From contig CACRSC010000084.1 of assembly GCA_902651635.1 (NCBI GenBank), positions 1,492,963 to 1,556,962 of the forward strand: a DNA stretch of 64,000 nt, given 5' to 3'. Below the pieces are notes generated by a model, which was given only the letters and a program-made list of their open reading frames with translations, made no database searches and had not been told where the DNA came from. The stretch is from Mastigamoeba balamuthi (Eukaryota > Evosea > Mastigamoebida > Mastigamoebidae). The position numbers were made by a program, and so were the translations under genes. Below, piece after piece: positions 1 through 12,425 of the stretch (position 1 is the first letter of the stretch; every line of letters starts with the position of its first letter).

Positions 1-3000
1 TTTACCCCGAGAGCGTTAACCTGAGGTGCGCGGACTGCCCGCTCCTTTAGTCTGTGCGCTGACCAGGCCGGGCAGTAAACTGTCCGGAAAGAACATCGCG
101 ATCAAGGTCCAGATGCTGCCGGTCGACAATAAGAAATCGCAGGCGCTGCAAGCCGTCCTCAACAGCACGAGCGGGCTTCCCTTTGACGAGTACACGCACA
201 CCGCTATCACCTACCACTCGAAGACCCCGATCTTCGTCGACGAGATCAAGCTCGCGATTCCTCCGAACGTGCGTACAACACCGCAGTTTGATGGTTTAAT
301 AACCTCCCGCGCAGTTCAGCCCCCAGCTGCACGTGCTCTTCACCTTTGTGCACGTGAACATGCACAAGAAGAAGGAGGCCCCGGCGAGCGAGATACTGGG
401 CTACTCGTTCATGCCTGTCTTCACTTCGTCAAACACGTACACATCAAAACAACGCTTCCTCCATCTCACATCTTTTTCCAGCCTGACGTGCGGCGACATT
501 ATGCTGCCGGTCGCGGCTGACCTGCCAGACGGCTATGTGTCTCTGCCCGATAGTGCAATCAAGGTATCCTTAACGTTCATTGTTGTCTCTCGTCTGATGC
601 CCGGTTACTAGTACATTGACTCCAAGGCCGCCCTCTTCCGAGTCGTCGTCCGGCCCATGTCGACGGTGTTCCCGACGGACAAGTTCCTTCTGCAGTTCTT
701 CCTCTGCCAGGAGCCAACCACGCCGCTTATCGATCTCCGAACCGCAATGGAGAATCTGAGCAAGGTGCACGCACGTAAGTTCGTCCGATGGTTGCCCGTC
801 ATCTTCCACGAGCTTCTTCGTGCGATGTGCAAGTTCCCCGAGATATCACCGGACGCATTCGCTGCCTTCGTCAATGTCCTCGACAGGTTCGAAGATAATC
901 GCACTGTTACTGGCTGAACGTCTATCACAGGCTTGACAACGAGATCCCGCGTGCCGAGTCGAACGAGTTTCTCGACTGGTACGTAAAGCACGCGTGGGTG
1001 AGCATGCAGAGCAAGCACAAGGATTTCCAGACGGATGTCCACGACGAGATCTGCAAGAACTGGGTGCACTCGCTCCTCGGCACGCTGGTAATCCCGCTTT
1101 TTTGGTTGGATTCTCTGATCGCCTTTATAGAAATGTAACGTGGACTCTGTGAACAAGCTGTCGTGGTTCTTCTTCCAGCTCGTCAACAAGTCGGTCGTGT
1201 GCAAGGCTTACGCCGATGGGGCGATTGGTATTTCATGTGATCTCTTCCACGGTCTTACATTTGCTGTTAGGGAACAACGACCTCCGTCCGACAATCGTGA
1301 GCACAGCGTTCTACGACAGCCTGGGTCGCCTGCTGTCACTGCTCCGTCATTGCGCGCAGCAACACGTGATACGGCTTAACAAGTTCACGGCGACGTTCAT
1401 CCGCGATCTGTTCGCCGTCGCGGACAGGGGCCGCATGCTCCAGCTGATGCGTTCCTACGTGGCCCATCTGCTCCCCCAGGAGGACCCCACGATCGCCGAG
1501 TACAGGTTCGAGTTCATGAAGCTCATATGCGAGTACGAGCACGCCATCGTGCTCAACCTGCCGATTCGGCTCCCGGATTTGAACAAGCCCAAGCCGTCCG
1601 ATGGTGGCCTCTCGTTCCTCAAACCGCGCGAGGCCAGGGGCTTCCTGGCGTCGGTGCTGCTCGAAGTGATCGAACCTTCGCTGCTTCACACGGAGGCCCC
1701 GACGCGGCGCAGAGCCATGAAGGTGGTGCGCGATGTTCTCCTGACGCACGACGTGGATTGCCGCTTCCAGAAGCCTGCAGTGAAGGCTCCCATCGCAGCT
1801 CTCTACATCCCGCTGCTCCGGGTTGTACGTACCTATGGTGATTATGACGAGTGGACTCATATGACTGTGCCAGCTGTGCGCCAAATACGACGCGGTCATC
1901 ACTGACGGAGACGAGGAGCTGCGCCGTGACGCGCTAATCAGCGTCATTTGGGTCGTGAAGAACGCGATCGGCACTCCCGATTTTGACGAGTGGCTGCGGA
2001 CTTGCGAGCCCCGTACCGACGTGGAGCGCCTGTGCTTGATGCTTCGCGAAGCGATCCGCACGTTCTGCACTCTGCCTGACGGCGAGCACCTCGACTTTGC
2101 CTCGCTGGCTGCGTCGATAAAACGCAAGTCGTCCCCGATGATCGGTGCGTCTGTGTCGATGATGAACATCGCGCCCCAAGTAGTACGGCCCGAGTCTGTC
2201 ACTCTGCGCCCGCACTCGCTGCAGATGGCATCCGTATCTATCACCCCAATGCGCGTGATGCCGTCGCTCAAAGTGACGCCCGAGCAGGCGATGGAACGTC
2301 TGGAGAAGATGTACCAAATCAACAGTGGCCCCCGGGCCAGGGCTCGCCCCCGAGGCCCCGTCCGAACCATCTCAGAAGAGAACCTCAAGGTCTCCCCACC
2401 GCGCAAAGAGACAACAGCAGCACTTCCCAAGGGCTGGCCGTTCGATCCCGCCCCCAACGCCCAGGCATTCGTAAGCCAGGAGGTCGCTCTCAGCGCCGTG
2501 TCTGCCGTGGATAGGATCTGCACCCTACTCGAGCCTGAGCTACTCTCCGCGTCGTTCGGCACTGGTGTCGTCGAGGCCATCGCCGCGGTCTTCAAGGAGG
2601 CGCTCGAGTATGACCAGAGCGCCGCGTTCTACGCGCACGTCTACTCGGCAATGCGGAGGTACTTCAGCAGGTTCGCGTCAATGGCGCTTGCGAGGCCCCT
2701 CTGCGGTGACATCATGGACCCTGTGCTGAGGCACTGCAACTGCACCGACACGCAGCTGCGCTCGGAGGCCACCGCCTTCACCTGCTTCCTACTTCGGGTG
2801 CGCTCGTCGCCGCAGCCTGTTTTGCACACGCGAACTCACTGGCAGCCGTGCAGCTCGAGTTTGAGTCGAAACAGTGCACGGACTTCTCAGCGATGCGGGA
2901 GCACGCGTCCAACGCGCTGAGCCACCTCGCGAGCGTGGATCACATCGAGATCACCAACGAGCTGCCGCGGGCGTTTGCGACCATTCCCGAGTACGCCAAG

Positions 3001-4599
3001 AAGGCTCACTTTAGCGACAAGGAGATCAAGGCAAAGTTCGCAGCACAATGCCAGGAACTGGTGTCGAGGCTCAGCTCCATCGCCATAGAGCTCATGAGCC
3101 TCGACCAGTGCAAGGGTGGCCCCGAGGTAACCGCCGACCTGTACCACCAGGTTGTGCAGAGGTTCAAGGACGCGCCCGGGCTGCACCTCGCGTGGCTCGA
3201 CACGCTCAGCTCAAAGCAGTTTGAGTACGGCAATGTCGCCGAGTCGGCCATCTGCATCGTGCACATGGCTGCCTACGTCTCCGAGTACCTGCAGAAGATG
3301 GAGCCCCGCTCGTGGCTCCCGCGGGGCTGCGACGCGTTCCTGGAGCTTGCGCCAAACGCTGCCGATGAGCGCGTCAAGGCGTTGCCCAGCGTCAAGACCG
3401 AGGCGGACATGAAGAGGGCGCTGCCTCCCGAGTACTTCAGCACCGACGGCCTGATGAAGCTCATCGACAGGGCGAGGTCGCTCCTGCGGCAGTCGGACCT
3501 GCACGAGCTGGACGCCGCCTGTGCCAAGCTGTGCGTGCCCATCCTGGAGCACAGGAAGGACTGGGGTGCCCTCAAGACCCTGTACACGTCTCTCAGCTCC
3601 ACTTGCGACAAGATCATCGCTTCGGTGCGTCTGGGGAGGTTCCCTGTTTGCTCGCTTCATTGGTCTCAATCATCATTCCTCCTGTAGAACGAGATGGACA
3701 ACAGGCACCTGGGGATGTACTACCGCGTGGGGTTCTACGGCAAGAAGATGGGGACGCTGCACGGGAAGGAGTGGGTGTACAAGGAGCCCAAGCTGACGAG
3801 GCTGGTGGAGATCAAGGACCGGCTGAGCGCCCAGATACGCGAGGAGTTGCAGTGCGAGGTGATCATCATCACGGACACGGCGGCGCCGGACGCTGCCTCG
3901 CTGGCGTCGAGCGAGGACGTGCACATACACCTGACCAAAGTGGATCCGCTGCCCCTTGGCGTGGACTCGTCGTCGTCGCAGTTTGACAGGGGCTTCGGGG
4001 CGTCGCGGTTCGTCTTTGACACACCGTTCACGCCCTCGGGGAAGAAGCAGACGGACGTGATCGCCGACCAGTGGAAGCGCAAGACGTTCCTGCACACGGA
4101 GCGCCCCCTGCCGTGGGTTGTCAAGCGCGTGGCCGTCGTCAAGCGCGAGGAGGTGGTGCTGGAGCCCATCGAGGTGTCGATCGAGATACTCGACACGCGG
4201 TCGGAGCAGATGTGGCGAGAGATCAAGGCACGCGAGGTGCGCCTGCGTATGCTGCAGGCCCTTCTGCAGGGCAGCTGCCTGCCCACGGTCAACCAGGGCC
4301 CCCGCGAGATTGTCAAAACGTTCCTGGTCGAGGGCGCCGCGGGGCCCGGCAAGGAGGAGGCGCTCACCCGCCTGAGGAAGGCGCTGCGCGGGTTCCTGGA
4401 CGCGTGCCACGCGGGGCTGCACACCAACTCGCGGCTGATGAAGCAGGACCAGGGCTCGTTCCAGAACGAGTTGCTGCTCGGCTATTCGAAGCTCGTCAAG
4501 GAAATGGAGCCCTACCTGCCCCCGCCCACGGACGCAGACTCGTCGGCCTCTGCGGCGTCGACGCTGCCCTCGTCCTCGGCCTCTGCTCCCGTCAAATGA
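1..4599 (+). CDS. DOCK family Rac/Cdc42 guanine nucleotide exchange factor (5' partial)
   Basis: Multi-exon gene entering from the left edge. Exons I can join in frame: 1-25, 67-268, 315-436, 482-563, 612-886, 931-1087, 1131-1227, 1271-1824, 1874-2797, 2854-3624 and 3688-4599 (TGA). The first exons give a DHR-1/C2 domain (YPESVNLR, then GKNIAIKVQ, then TAITYHSKTPIFVDEIK, then LHVLFTFVHVN, GYVSLPDSAIKYIDSKAA). A helical, armadillo-like middle follows. The last two exons carry the catalytic DHR-2 domain, including FVFDTPFT, KRKTFLHTERPLPWVVKRV and a closing helical part. Family members load GTP onto Rac or Cdc42 at the membrane and drive actin-based movement and phagocytosis. The FDTPFT/KRKT pattern is closest to the Zizimin (DOCK-C/D) branch. 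The tail after the DHR-2 domain is Ser/Ala-rich. The N-terminal part lies outside the window. Domain call is firm; individual splice sites are inferred from reading frame and GT-AG. Confidence 0.9.
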
Positions 4600-4688
4600 G
4601 GACCTCACCGACGCCCCCACATTGTTTTCTCATCTACAAAATGTGCGCTAATAGGTTGATAATAAGCAGCAGCATAGGCTGCCCATGC

Positions 4689-5431
4689 NNNNNNNNNNNN
4701 NNNNNNNNNNNNNNNNNNNNNNNNNNNNNNNNNNNNNNNNNNNNNNNNNNNNNNNNNNNNNNNNNNNNNNNNNNNNNNNNNNNNNNNNNNNNNNNNNNNN
4801 NNNNNNNNNNNNNNNNNNNNNNNNNNNNNNNNNNNNNNNNNNNNNNNNNNNNNNNNNNNNNNNNNNNNNNNNNNNNNNNNNNNNNNNNNNNNNNNNNNNN
4901 NNNNNNNNNNNNNNNNNNNNNNNNNNNNNNNNNNNNNNNNNNNNNNNNNNNNNNNNNNNNNNNNNNNNNNNNNNNNNNNNNNNNNNNNNNNNNNNNNNNN
5001 NNNNNNNNNNNNNNNNNNNNNNNNNNNNNNNNNNNNNNNNNNNNNNNNNNNNNNNNNNNNNNNNNNNNNNNNNNNNNNNNNNNNNNNNNNNNNNNNNNNN
5101 NNNNNNNNNNNNNNNNNNNNNNNNNNNNNNNNNNNNNNNNNNNNNNNNNNNNNNNNNNNNNNNNNNNNNNNNNNNNNNNNNNNNNNNNNNNNNNNNNNNN
5201 NNNNNNNNNNNNNNNNNNNNNNNNNNNNNNNNNNNNNNNNNNNNNNNNNNNNNNNNNNNNNNNNNNNNNNNNNNNNNNNNNNNNNNNNNNNNNNNNNNNN
5301 NNNNNNNNNNNNNNNNNNNNNNNNNNNNNNNNNNNNNNNNNNNNNNNNNNNNNNNNNNNNNNNNNNNNNNNNNNNNNNNNNNNNNNNNNNNNNNNNNNNN
5401 NNNNNNNNNNNNNNNNNNNNNNNNNNNNNNN
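4689..5431. other. Assembly gap (run of N)
   Basis: 743 undetermined bases. It separates the DOCK gene 3' end from the last exons of a Cys-rich surface protein, so the 5' part of that second gene is missing. Confidence 1.
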
Positions 5432-5501
5432 GCCCGTCCCCCAACTCGCGCGCAGGGCCGCCCTGGCGAGGCAGGGCGCCCTCCCCCACGTTTAAGCGCA
5501 G

Positions 5502-5759
5502 CATCCTGATGGACGTGAGGGCGCGGGCGTGCAGGGCGCGGGCAGCTGCGGCAACGGCAGGTGAGACGAGGGAGAGACCGACGCCAGGCGCGGCAGGGAC
5601 TGCTGCCACGCGGGGTTCAGGGACTCTGGCAGAACGCCCGGCATCGTCGAGTGCGTCGCGGACAACGCCACAGACGCCACGGGCACGGACAGCTGTGGCG
5701 CAGGGCGCCTGTTTGCCGCCGCTGCCCTCACGCTCGTGGCCTGCGTGCTGGCGGCCTAA
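5502..5759 (+). CDS. C-terminal exons of a Cys-rich secreted or GPI-anchored protein (5' partial)
   Basis: Two exons, 5502-5560 and 5597-5759 (TAA), join in frame across a 36 bp GT-AG intron. They read GSCGNGRDCCHAGFRDSG, then GIVECVADNATDATGTDSC, then a terminal hydrophobic stretch FAAAALTLVACVLAA ending at the stop. A small-residue region followed by a hydrophobic tail with nothing after it is the usual layout of a GPI-anchor signal or a tail membrane segment. An acceptor-like AG precedes 5502, with an in-frame stop just upstream, so more exons should lie in the adjacent N gap. No family recognised; the start is unknown. Confidence 0.5.
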
Positions 5760-6601
5760 GCCCCGAGTACAGAGGGTCACTGAGTCTCGTGGGACGCTCC
5801 CTCTGGAGATCTGAGCTGGCCAGGGGCACGAGCTCATGTGGCCACATCGCAATGCAGCAACAGAGGTGTCACAGCCCCCGAGTTAAGTAGCAGCAGTCTG
5901 GCGGGAAAGGAGGAGCTGCGTGTTAGTTGAAGCGAACTTGTCTTTTGAATTGGGTTGCGACCGTGGCCGGGTGCTGGGTCCTGGGTTGCCCCGTGGTGAC
6001 CGGTGCCCGCCGGCTGGCCAATTACGCTATCTGCTCCTGCCCCGGCATGCTCTGCTCGCCTCCGACATCGAATTTGTGGTTATGGCCACCTCGCATAAGA
6101 TGAAAATCTCGCAGGTCATAAAGTACGAGTTCATTGATGTCATTGCCGGTACTAGATTCAGTTGAAAATAGACGTCTATGAGGAAGAAATATTATCTTAG
6201 TATCAATTGATCCGTAACGTTGTGTGCCAAGATCTCTTTCTTTCGGGTTTGGGATGTCGTCGAGGTGGGTCGAGTTCGAGCGCCGGCTGAGCGAGGCCCA
6301 CGAACTCACTGCGTAAGACCTGGAACACGCCTCACTTGAGTTCAAGGACCTCGCATCGACCCTCGGCTTCTCCGCGGACTATTTGGCGCTCTCAGTCCAC
6401 TTTGCTTGAGCCACAAGAACACCCGCCAATGGCCTTGGGACCACATTCACAACAGTGAGGGCGGTGGGCGAAGTGCGTTGAAGTACTGGAAGCTGGTGTA
6501 GACAAACGAGGACTGCGTGTGTGCACGCGTGGTCGAGGCAAGTTGAGAGCATAGCATCAGTTTGCTTGTGGTATTGGATCTTCAGCGTGTTGGCAGGTAT
6601 T
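5760..6601. other. Intergenic stretch, nothing convincing
   Basis: 3' flank of the Cys-rich gene, then about 700 bases without a supported gene. A short frame near 6255 (MSSRWVEFERRLSEAHELTA) is stopped by TAA and then continues in the same frame for about 35 codons. It may be a gene remnant, but I do not call it. Confidence 0.4.
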
Positions 6602-7426
6602 CTACTGTGCAAAGTCGACCCTGAAGAGGAGGCACGAGGCCTGGAGGTCGCAGGTGGTCTTGAGGCGCAGGAGCTTGCCCTGCAGGACCTGCGGCAGGTT
6701 ACGCATCCAGAAGGGCACGGGGTGGTGCCTCAGCGACGCCCCCAGCGTGTAGAACGTGTCGACAAAGGGGTGCCTCATGCCCGCCGCGTCCACCCAGCTG
6801 CTCCTCCACGTGCCCCTGTCGAGGTACTCGAGCGCGAAGCCCAGGCACGCCCTGACCCCGCGGCCGTCTGCGCGGCGGATGTCGTTGCCGTTGTTGAGCG
6901 TCCACCCGTTGCTGCGGAACGGCAGCGTGGGCACCACAGGGCCGCTGAACGTGAACCCGCAGAGCGGCCGCAGCGCCACCGCGACCCTCTGGGACGCCTT
7001 GCTGTACTGCGCGCGCCACTGGGCACCCTCGAAGCCCTCGCGGGCGGCGCTGACGGCGTAGTCGACGCCCTGCTCGAGCGGGAACGCCACGCAGCCCGTC
7101 GGCCCCGTCGTCCTGGACACCGCGCCGAGCAGCGCGTCCTCCACGGTGACGTTGACGCCGTCGAGGGCCGCGCCGGCGACGGCGACGCAGAGCTCGACGT
7201 CGGCGGGGGCGTTGCGGACCTGCAGGAGCGCGGGGTCGCTGAAGAAGCGGCCGCCGTGCTGCGTGAGGTAGTACACGTAGTCGCCACGCGGCAGGCGCGC
7301 CCCCGCGAGGACCGTCTGCGCGGCCACGTCGGCGCGGACGCCCGAGCACTGGCAGGCGGGGTCCGCGAGCGGGCTGGCGCTGAGGTCGAGGCAGAGGCAC
7401 ATGAAGAGGCAGACGTTGCGCCCGCA
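6602..7426 (-). pseudogene. 3' fragment of an M4-type protease gene, cut at an n
   Basis: Reading the minus strand, this is the last ~275 codons of the same protein as the two full protease genes at 8575 and 12426, ending LLFRVDFAQ. It is nearly identical to the gene at 8575, with few changes (HGGRFFSDP instead of HGGAAYSDP, DRGTW instead of DRGAW). Homology stops exactly at the single n at 7427, inside the C-terminal extension, so no catalytic domain is present. The sequence 3' of the stop differs from that of the 8575 gene, which argues for a separate paralogue rather than an allele. Whether the 5' part exists elsewhere in the genome cannot be told here. Confidence 0.75.
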
Positions 7427-7427
7427 N
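7427..7427. other. Single undetermined base, probable contig join
   Basis: The protease homology on the left ends at base 7426. In the full paralogue the same sequence simply continues. The right side is unrelated. A one-base n at such a break looks like a scaffold join of unknown true size. Confidence 0.6.
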
Positions 7428-7639
7428 CCTTTCTGTAAGGAATTCTCCTATTTTCTCGCCTTCAGGCCTTTCCAAAAACGTGTGTATAAATCCACGGTGA
7501 CGACACGTGACAACATCATTGTAAGCTCACAATTCTTGAAGCACAAGAGTAAGAAAGGCACTCGAGGAAATCAGCAGCGCAGCGGAAATGGGTTCAATGG
7601 AGTCACGCCCTATCGCTGAGGTATGCGGCCAAGACTGCT

Positions 7640-8278
7640 ATGTCAATTGCAGATGGGACAAGCCAGCGGACTCACATTAACATTGATCTGCCGCAGTTCG
7701 TGGTGAAGCAGGGCATGTACCGCGCTCTCGACTGCGCAGTCCCCGGGCTGGGGGCAGCCATCCAGATTGGAATGGCAACCAAAGGGGCGTATGAAGCTCT
7801 TCAGAAGCTCCACAAGTGTTCGGAGTTCCAGAGGTATGCGGCAGTCGTATTCGAGAGAGCAGACTCGGACAGGAACGGGATTCTCGGTGCCAACGAGCTG
7901 AGGGAATTCGAGATGGCGCTGATGCGCGAGATTGCTGGGCTGGACAGGCGCAGGGACCCGGAGGCAGTCAAGAAGAGGAGCCTGATGGCTTTTTATCTCG
8001 GGGTGCTCGAGGTGGCGCAGAACCTCAAGTCCGAGAGCAGCAGCGTGGCACTGGAGGTCGCGGGACTGGCCTCCTCGCTGCTCGACGTAGAAGACGTTTC
8101 GTCGCTGCTGGAGGGAGTCCAGCAGCTCGCATCCGGGAGCGAGATCATCTGCAAGGGAAGGGCCAAGGTGTACAAGGCAGTCACGAGGCAGATGTTCAAT
8201 ACTGCCATCCACGCCTGCGCTGTCAAAGCCAGGGGAAGTCTGCTCAGCAACATCGTCAGCCTCGCAATGAACATGTAG
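7640..8278 (+). CDS. Single EF-hand protein
   Basis: Open frame of 212 codons ending TAG. Residues near 74-85 read DSDRNGILGANE, a full 12-residue EF-hand calcium loop (D1, D3, N5, G6, E12) followed by a helix. The rest is helical with no second obvious loop. It begins with a short leader and an amphipathic segment (VPGLGAAIQIGMATKGAYEAL). An alternative start lies upstream, where ATGGGTTCAATGGAG is followed by a possible small intron ending TCAATTGCAG; those joints do not keep frame as I read them, so I use the ATG at 7640. Probably a calcium-responsive protein of unknown partner. It sits opposite in strand to the flanking protease copies. Confidence 0.65.
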   Translation: MSIADGTSQRTHINIDLPQFVVKQGMYRALDCAVPGLGAAIQIGMATKGAYEALQKLHKCSEFQRYAAVVFERADSDRNGILGANELREFEMALMREIAGLDRRRDPEAVKKRSLMAFYLGVLEVAQNLKSESSSVALEVAGLASSLLDVEDVSSLLEGVQQLASGSEIICKGRAKVYKAVTRQMFNTAIHACAVKARGSLLSNIVSLAMNM

Positions 8279-8574
8279 ACCCTCGGTGAAGCACAGCTGC
8301 AGAAGAGGAGTGCTTGTTGGTCCCTCCCATAGCAAACGCAGCTTCGGTCCTTCCAAGAGCCAAAAATAGAGATCAGTTTGACACAGTCCTTTTGGAATGA
8401 CAATGTCTCACTGTCCAATGTGAGGCTCCCCAGAGCGACACGCCCGGTAAGTGCCCCCTCCATCAACCAGCTGGTCTGGAGCCTCAGCGATCCTGACTCT
8501 TAGGTGATAGGATGCAGCAGCAGCAGCTTGTCATTGTTTTTCCAGTGTTTTCACCTCCCGATTTCGATGGCATT

Positions 8575-11500
8575 CTATTGTGCAAAGTCGACCCTGAAGA
8601 GGAGGCACGAAGCCTGGAGGTCGCAGGTGGTCTTGAGGCGCAGGAGCTTGCCCTGCAGGACCTGCGGCAGGTTGCGCATCCAGAAGGGCACGGGGTGGTG
8701 CCTCAGCGACGCCCCCAGTGTGTAGAACGTATCGACAAAGGGGTGCCGCATGCCCGCCGCGTCCACCCAGCTGCTCCTCCACGCGCCCCTGTCGAGGTAC
8801 TCGAGCGCGAAGCCCAGGCACGCCCTGACCCCGCGGCCGTCTGCGCGGCGGATGTCGTTGCCGTTGTTGAGCGTCCACCCGTTGCTGCGGAACGGCAGCG
8901 TGGGCACCACAGGGCCGCTGAACGTGAACCCGCAGAGCGGCCGCAGCGCCACCGCGACCCTCTGGGACGCCTTGCTGTACTGCGCGCGCCACTGGGCACC
9001 CTCGAAGCCCTCGCGGGCGGCGCTGACGGCGTAGTCGACGCCCTGCTCGAGCGGGAACGCCACGCAGCCCGTCGGCCCCGTCGTCCTGGACACCGCGCCG
9101 AGCAGCGCGTCCTCCACGGTGACGTTGACGCCGTCGAGGGCCGCGCCGGCGACGGCGACGCAGAGCTCGACGTCGGCGGGGGCGTTGCGGACCTGCAGGA
9201 GCGCGGGGTCGCTGTAGGCGGCGCCTCCGTGCTGCGTGACGTAGTACACGTAGTCGCCACGCGGCAGGCGCGCCCCCGCGAGGACCGTCTGCGCGGCCAC
9301 GTCGGCGCGGACGCCCGAGCACTGGCAGGCGGGGTCCGCGAGCGGGCTGGCGCTGAGGTCGAGGCAGAGGCACATGAAGAGGCAGACGTTGCGCCCGCAG
9401 GACATCTGGCGCGCGACGCTGCCGCCGTAGTAGACGCCCGCCACGCTGGCGTTGACGACGCCGCCGACGAGCGCCACCGAGCGGACGACAGGCCGCGGCG
9501 CGAAGAACACCGGGAGCCCCGCGACCACGTAGTCGTCGCCGCTGGCGAGGCCGACGGTGACCTCTGCGAAGCCCGGGGCGGCGATGCCCGCGGCGAGGGG
9601 GTCGGGGACGGGGCAGATGGCCGAGTAGCGCCAGACGGGGTTGCTGTCGTTGGCGCCGCTGACGTGGTAGGGCGTGGCCAGCGACGCGGGGCAGTCGAGC
9701 GCCGAGGCGTTGCCGAGCTCGAGGACGGCGCCCGAGTAGTGGCCAACGACGCCGAAGACGATGGGCTGCACGAGGGGCTCGTGGAGCAGCATCTGCGTGG
9801 GCGCGATCGACGACGACGAGGCGAAGTCCGGGGCGCGCGAGGAGCAGTCGACGGCGTCGTCGAAGTGCAAGAACGCGATGGCCGCGTCGAGCGACTCGCA
9901 CGCGTCGCCGGGCACCGCAATGGGCACGCCCCTCGGCCCCGGCACCGCTGTCCCGTTCATGTGCGAGCAGGCGACCCTCAGGTTCGACGCGGACCTGTGA
10001 TGACGATTCGTCAATTCCTCAATTTGAATCAGTTGAATGACGGGGGAAAGCTCGCACTGAGCAAAAGTGGTCATCGGAGTCCCCAGGAACTTGGCGCGCG
10101 TGAAGATGGCGATGGCGGCCTCAACGCCGACGCCCTTGATCGCAGGCCTCGAGCGGCCGTCGGCAAAGACAGCGAAGAGCCGACCGGGGATCAGCGAGTC
10201 TGCGCACAAGTCCCCGCAAAAAAAAACCAAGTCAGAACACCAGAGAAAACAAGAATATTCGGGGAGCGCACTCCAGTGGTTGCCGCCCTTGTCGCCGCCG
10301 CCGCAGTACATGTTCCTGACGCTGTTGGGATCGCCGTAGCAGAGCGGCTGCCAGAGGTCGCGCAGCCCCTGCACCGTGTGGTTCTGCTTGTTTGTCTTGC
10401 GGCACTCGCTGTGCCCGCAGTCGTGCGCCAGGATCCACCGCTGCGTCCCTCCTGCTCGCACGCAGCCGCGTCAGCCCTCGAGGGGACACGTGGGGGTGTG
10501 CGCCGGCGACGTACCAGGGGTGGTGCAGTCGTCAGTGCGGCGGGCGGACTGCTCGGGGCGGAGGGAGTCGATGGTCATGGCGAAGATGTCGCTCCAGGCC
10601 TCGTTGAGGGCGCCGCTCTGCGCCTCGTACCAGAGGCCGTCGGTGAACTGCGTGATGCCGTGGGCGTACTCGTGCATGACGACCGTGTCGGACATCCACC
10701 CGCCGCCCGAGATGTAGAGTGCGCGGTCCGAGTAGAAGGGCCCCGAGTCGTCGCTGTCGGGGTCGTTCATGTACCCCGTCAGCACAGACCCCTTGCCGTC
10801 GTACGAGTCCAGCCCCGTCAGCGCCTTCCACGTCCGCTCCCTGCACGCCGTCGTTGCCACTCAGTCACATGGCATTACTTGAAGTAAACCCAGAAGTTTG
10901 AGTTGTTTTGTGGTCTTGAATGATAACATATGAGTATGAGTTATTGAGTCACGGTGCCCTGTACACAAAGCAGAGTCCAACGTGGCATGCAGTTTCCCAG
11001 TGAATTCAAGGATTGATTGCGCGAGAACACAATTGCATGAAAGAAAGTGGGGAGTGGAGGCGGAACGCAACGCAGTGCGGAGGGCGTCGACGAAGCTGTT
11101 GAGGTCCGCGTTGGCCGTGGGGAACGCGTCGCCCTCGGACCACACAAGGCCGTCGCCCTGCGCCCTGTCCCTGACGGCCACAACGTGGCTGCGCAGCGGG
11201 CGCACTGCCAGCGTGGCGCCCATCCGCGCGTCGACGTACACGTCGGCCCCCACGCAGCGCACCTCCCACGCCTCTACGCTCTCCCCGGCCTCGTCCGCCG
11301 CCATCCCCGGCGTGTACACGACCCTCCTGGCGCTATCAACGCTGCACCTGGCGTCGCCGTCGCCGTGGCCGCCTCGTAGCAGCGCCTCGCGGGCCAGCGA
11401 CGCCGCGTGGGCCCCGCCATCGACGCCCAGCAGCGCCCAGTACGCAGTCGACGCCGCCCGCGCGGCTGCCCGCAGCCCCACGGCCCCGGGGACCGTCGTG

Positions 11501-12123
11501 CCCGTCACCGACACGATCTCGTCGCGCTCGTTCCATACGACCTGTGCGCCAGCGGGCAGCGGGCCACGTCAGTGGTCTCCACACCAGTGGATTTCCGTAG
11601 GTGCATTTTTCCCGCAGCAGTTTTCGAGTCCCGTGGAAATCGCCGATTAGCGGGCATCAGTGCTCCCTGCTGGAGCACCGGGGGCACGACGGGGCCGGGC
11701 ACACCTTGAGGCGGGCGCCGATGACGGGGAGGCCGTCGGCGGTACGCTGCTCGTGCGTCGTGATGCGCCAGCCCGGCACGTGCGGGTCGTCGCGCGCCTG
11801 CTCCGCGGCCTCCTCCAGCAGCAGCCCGGGGCCCCCGTACGCGGGCTCCATCGCCACCAGCGCCGCCAGGGTCCTCCGCACGCTCTCCGCCCTCGGCAGC
11901 CCCGCTGGTGTGCGGGTTAGCGAGGGGTTTTCTTTTTGCCGGGCAGCTGTGCGGGGGGTGTGGTGTTGGCTGACGCGCCTCGCAGGGACCTGGGGAGGCT
12001 GTACGGCGGCCACGGGGCCAGCGACAGCGGCACGCCCGTGGAGCGCGACGTGCGCCGCGCGGGCGCAGCGGCCGAGCAGAGCAGGAGGGGCAGCAGGAGC
12101 AGCAGGGGGCTGTGGAGACCCAT
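8575..12123 (-). CDS. Secreted M4 (thermolysin-family) metalloprotease, copy A
   Basis: Seven exons: 12123-11979, 11904-11705, 11541-11072, ~10844-10514, ~10462-10272, 10199-10058, 9994-8575. Protein about 960 aa. Order: signal peptide (MGLHSPLLLLLPLLLCSAA); propeptide with the FTP motif (TADGLPVIGARLKV) and a PepSY-like part; M4 catalytic domain; ~460 aa Cys-containing C-terminal extension that I do not recognise. Zinc and catalytic residues are all visible: MHEYAHGIT (HExxH), ALNEAWSDIF (third ligand Glu), and across the exon 5/6 joint GGNHWNS, matching the thermolysin GGVHxNS motif. DSYDGKGS precedes them. Likely secreted to digest protein. Intron 1 appears to use a GC donor (GCGCGT) at the position where copy B has GTGCGT. 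M4 peptidases are mainly bacterial; a eukaryotic, intron-bearing, duplicated set suggests an old acquisition. Confidence 0.88.
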
Positions 12124-12425
12124 TTTGGCGCTGTGATGCTCTTTGGGCTCTTTGGGCTCTTTGGGCTGCTTTCTGACAGCGTGTGTGGGCCCAACAGGCT
12201 TGTTGGATTGTGCACTTCTCTGCTGACGCCACGGCGGGAGGAAAAGCGCTGCTTGCCGGCCTTTTCAACACAGAGCCGGCGCTGTGCACGCCCTGGAAAC
12301 AGCCAACTGCTGCCACTGCAATTTGTGTGCTCACTTTTACACCAGCAGAGCAGGCAGAGAAGAGAAGACCACGGCACATTCGCAGAGAGAACGGCGCCGG
12401 TCCAGAGAGCCTCGCGGGGGCCGCC

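Noticed and set aside
4605-5852. Long open frames running through the N gap
   Set aside because: Translation of undetermined bases only; no evidence of coding.
6255-6410. Short coding-like frame with in-frame TAA, possibly a recoded stop
   Set aside because: Only about 50 codons, no family match and no other sign of stop-codon reassignment; other genes end normally at TAA, TAG and TGA.
8512-10887. 791-codon plus-strand frame across the protease gene
   Set aside because: Antisense of a very GC-rich exon; the minus strand has the protease motifs and the frame ignores all its introns.
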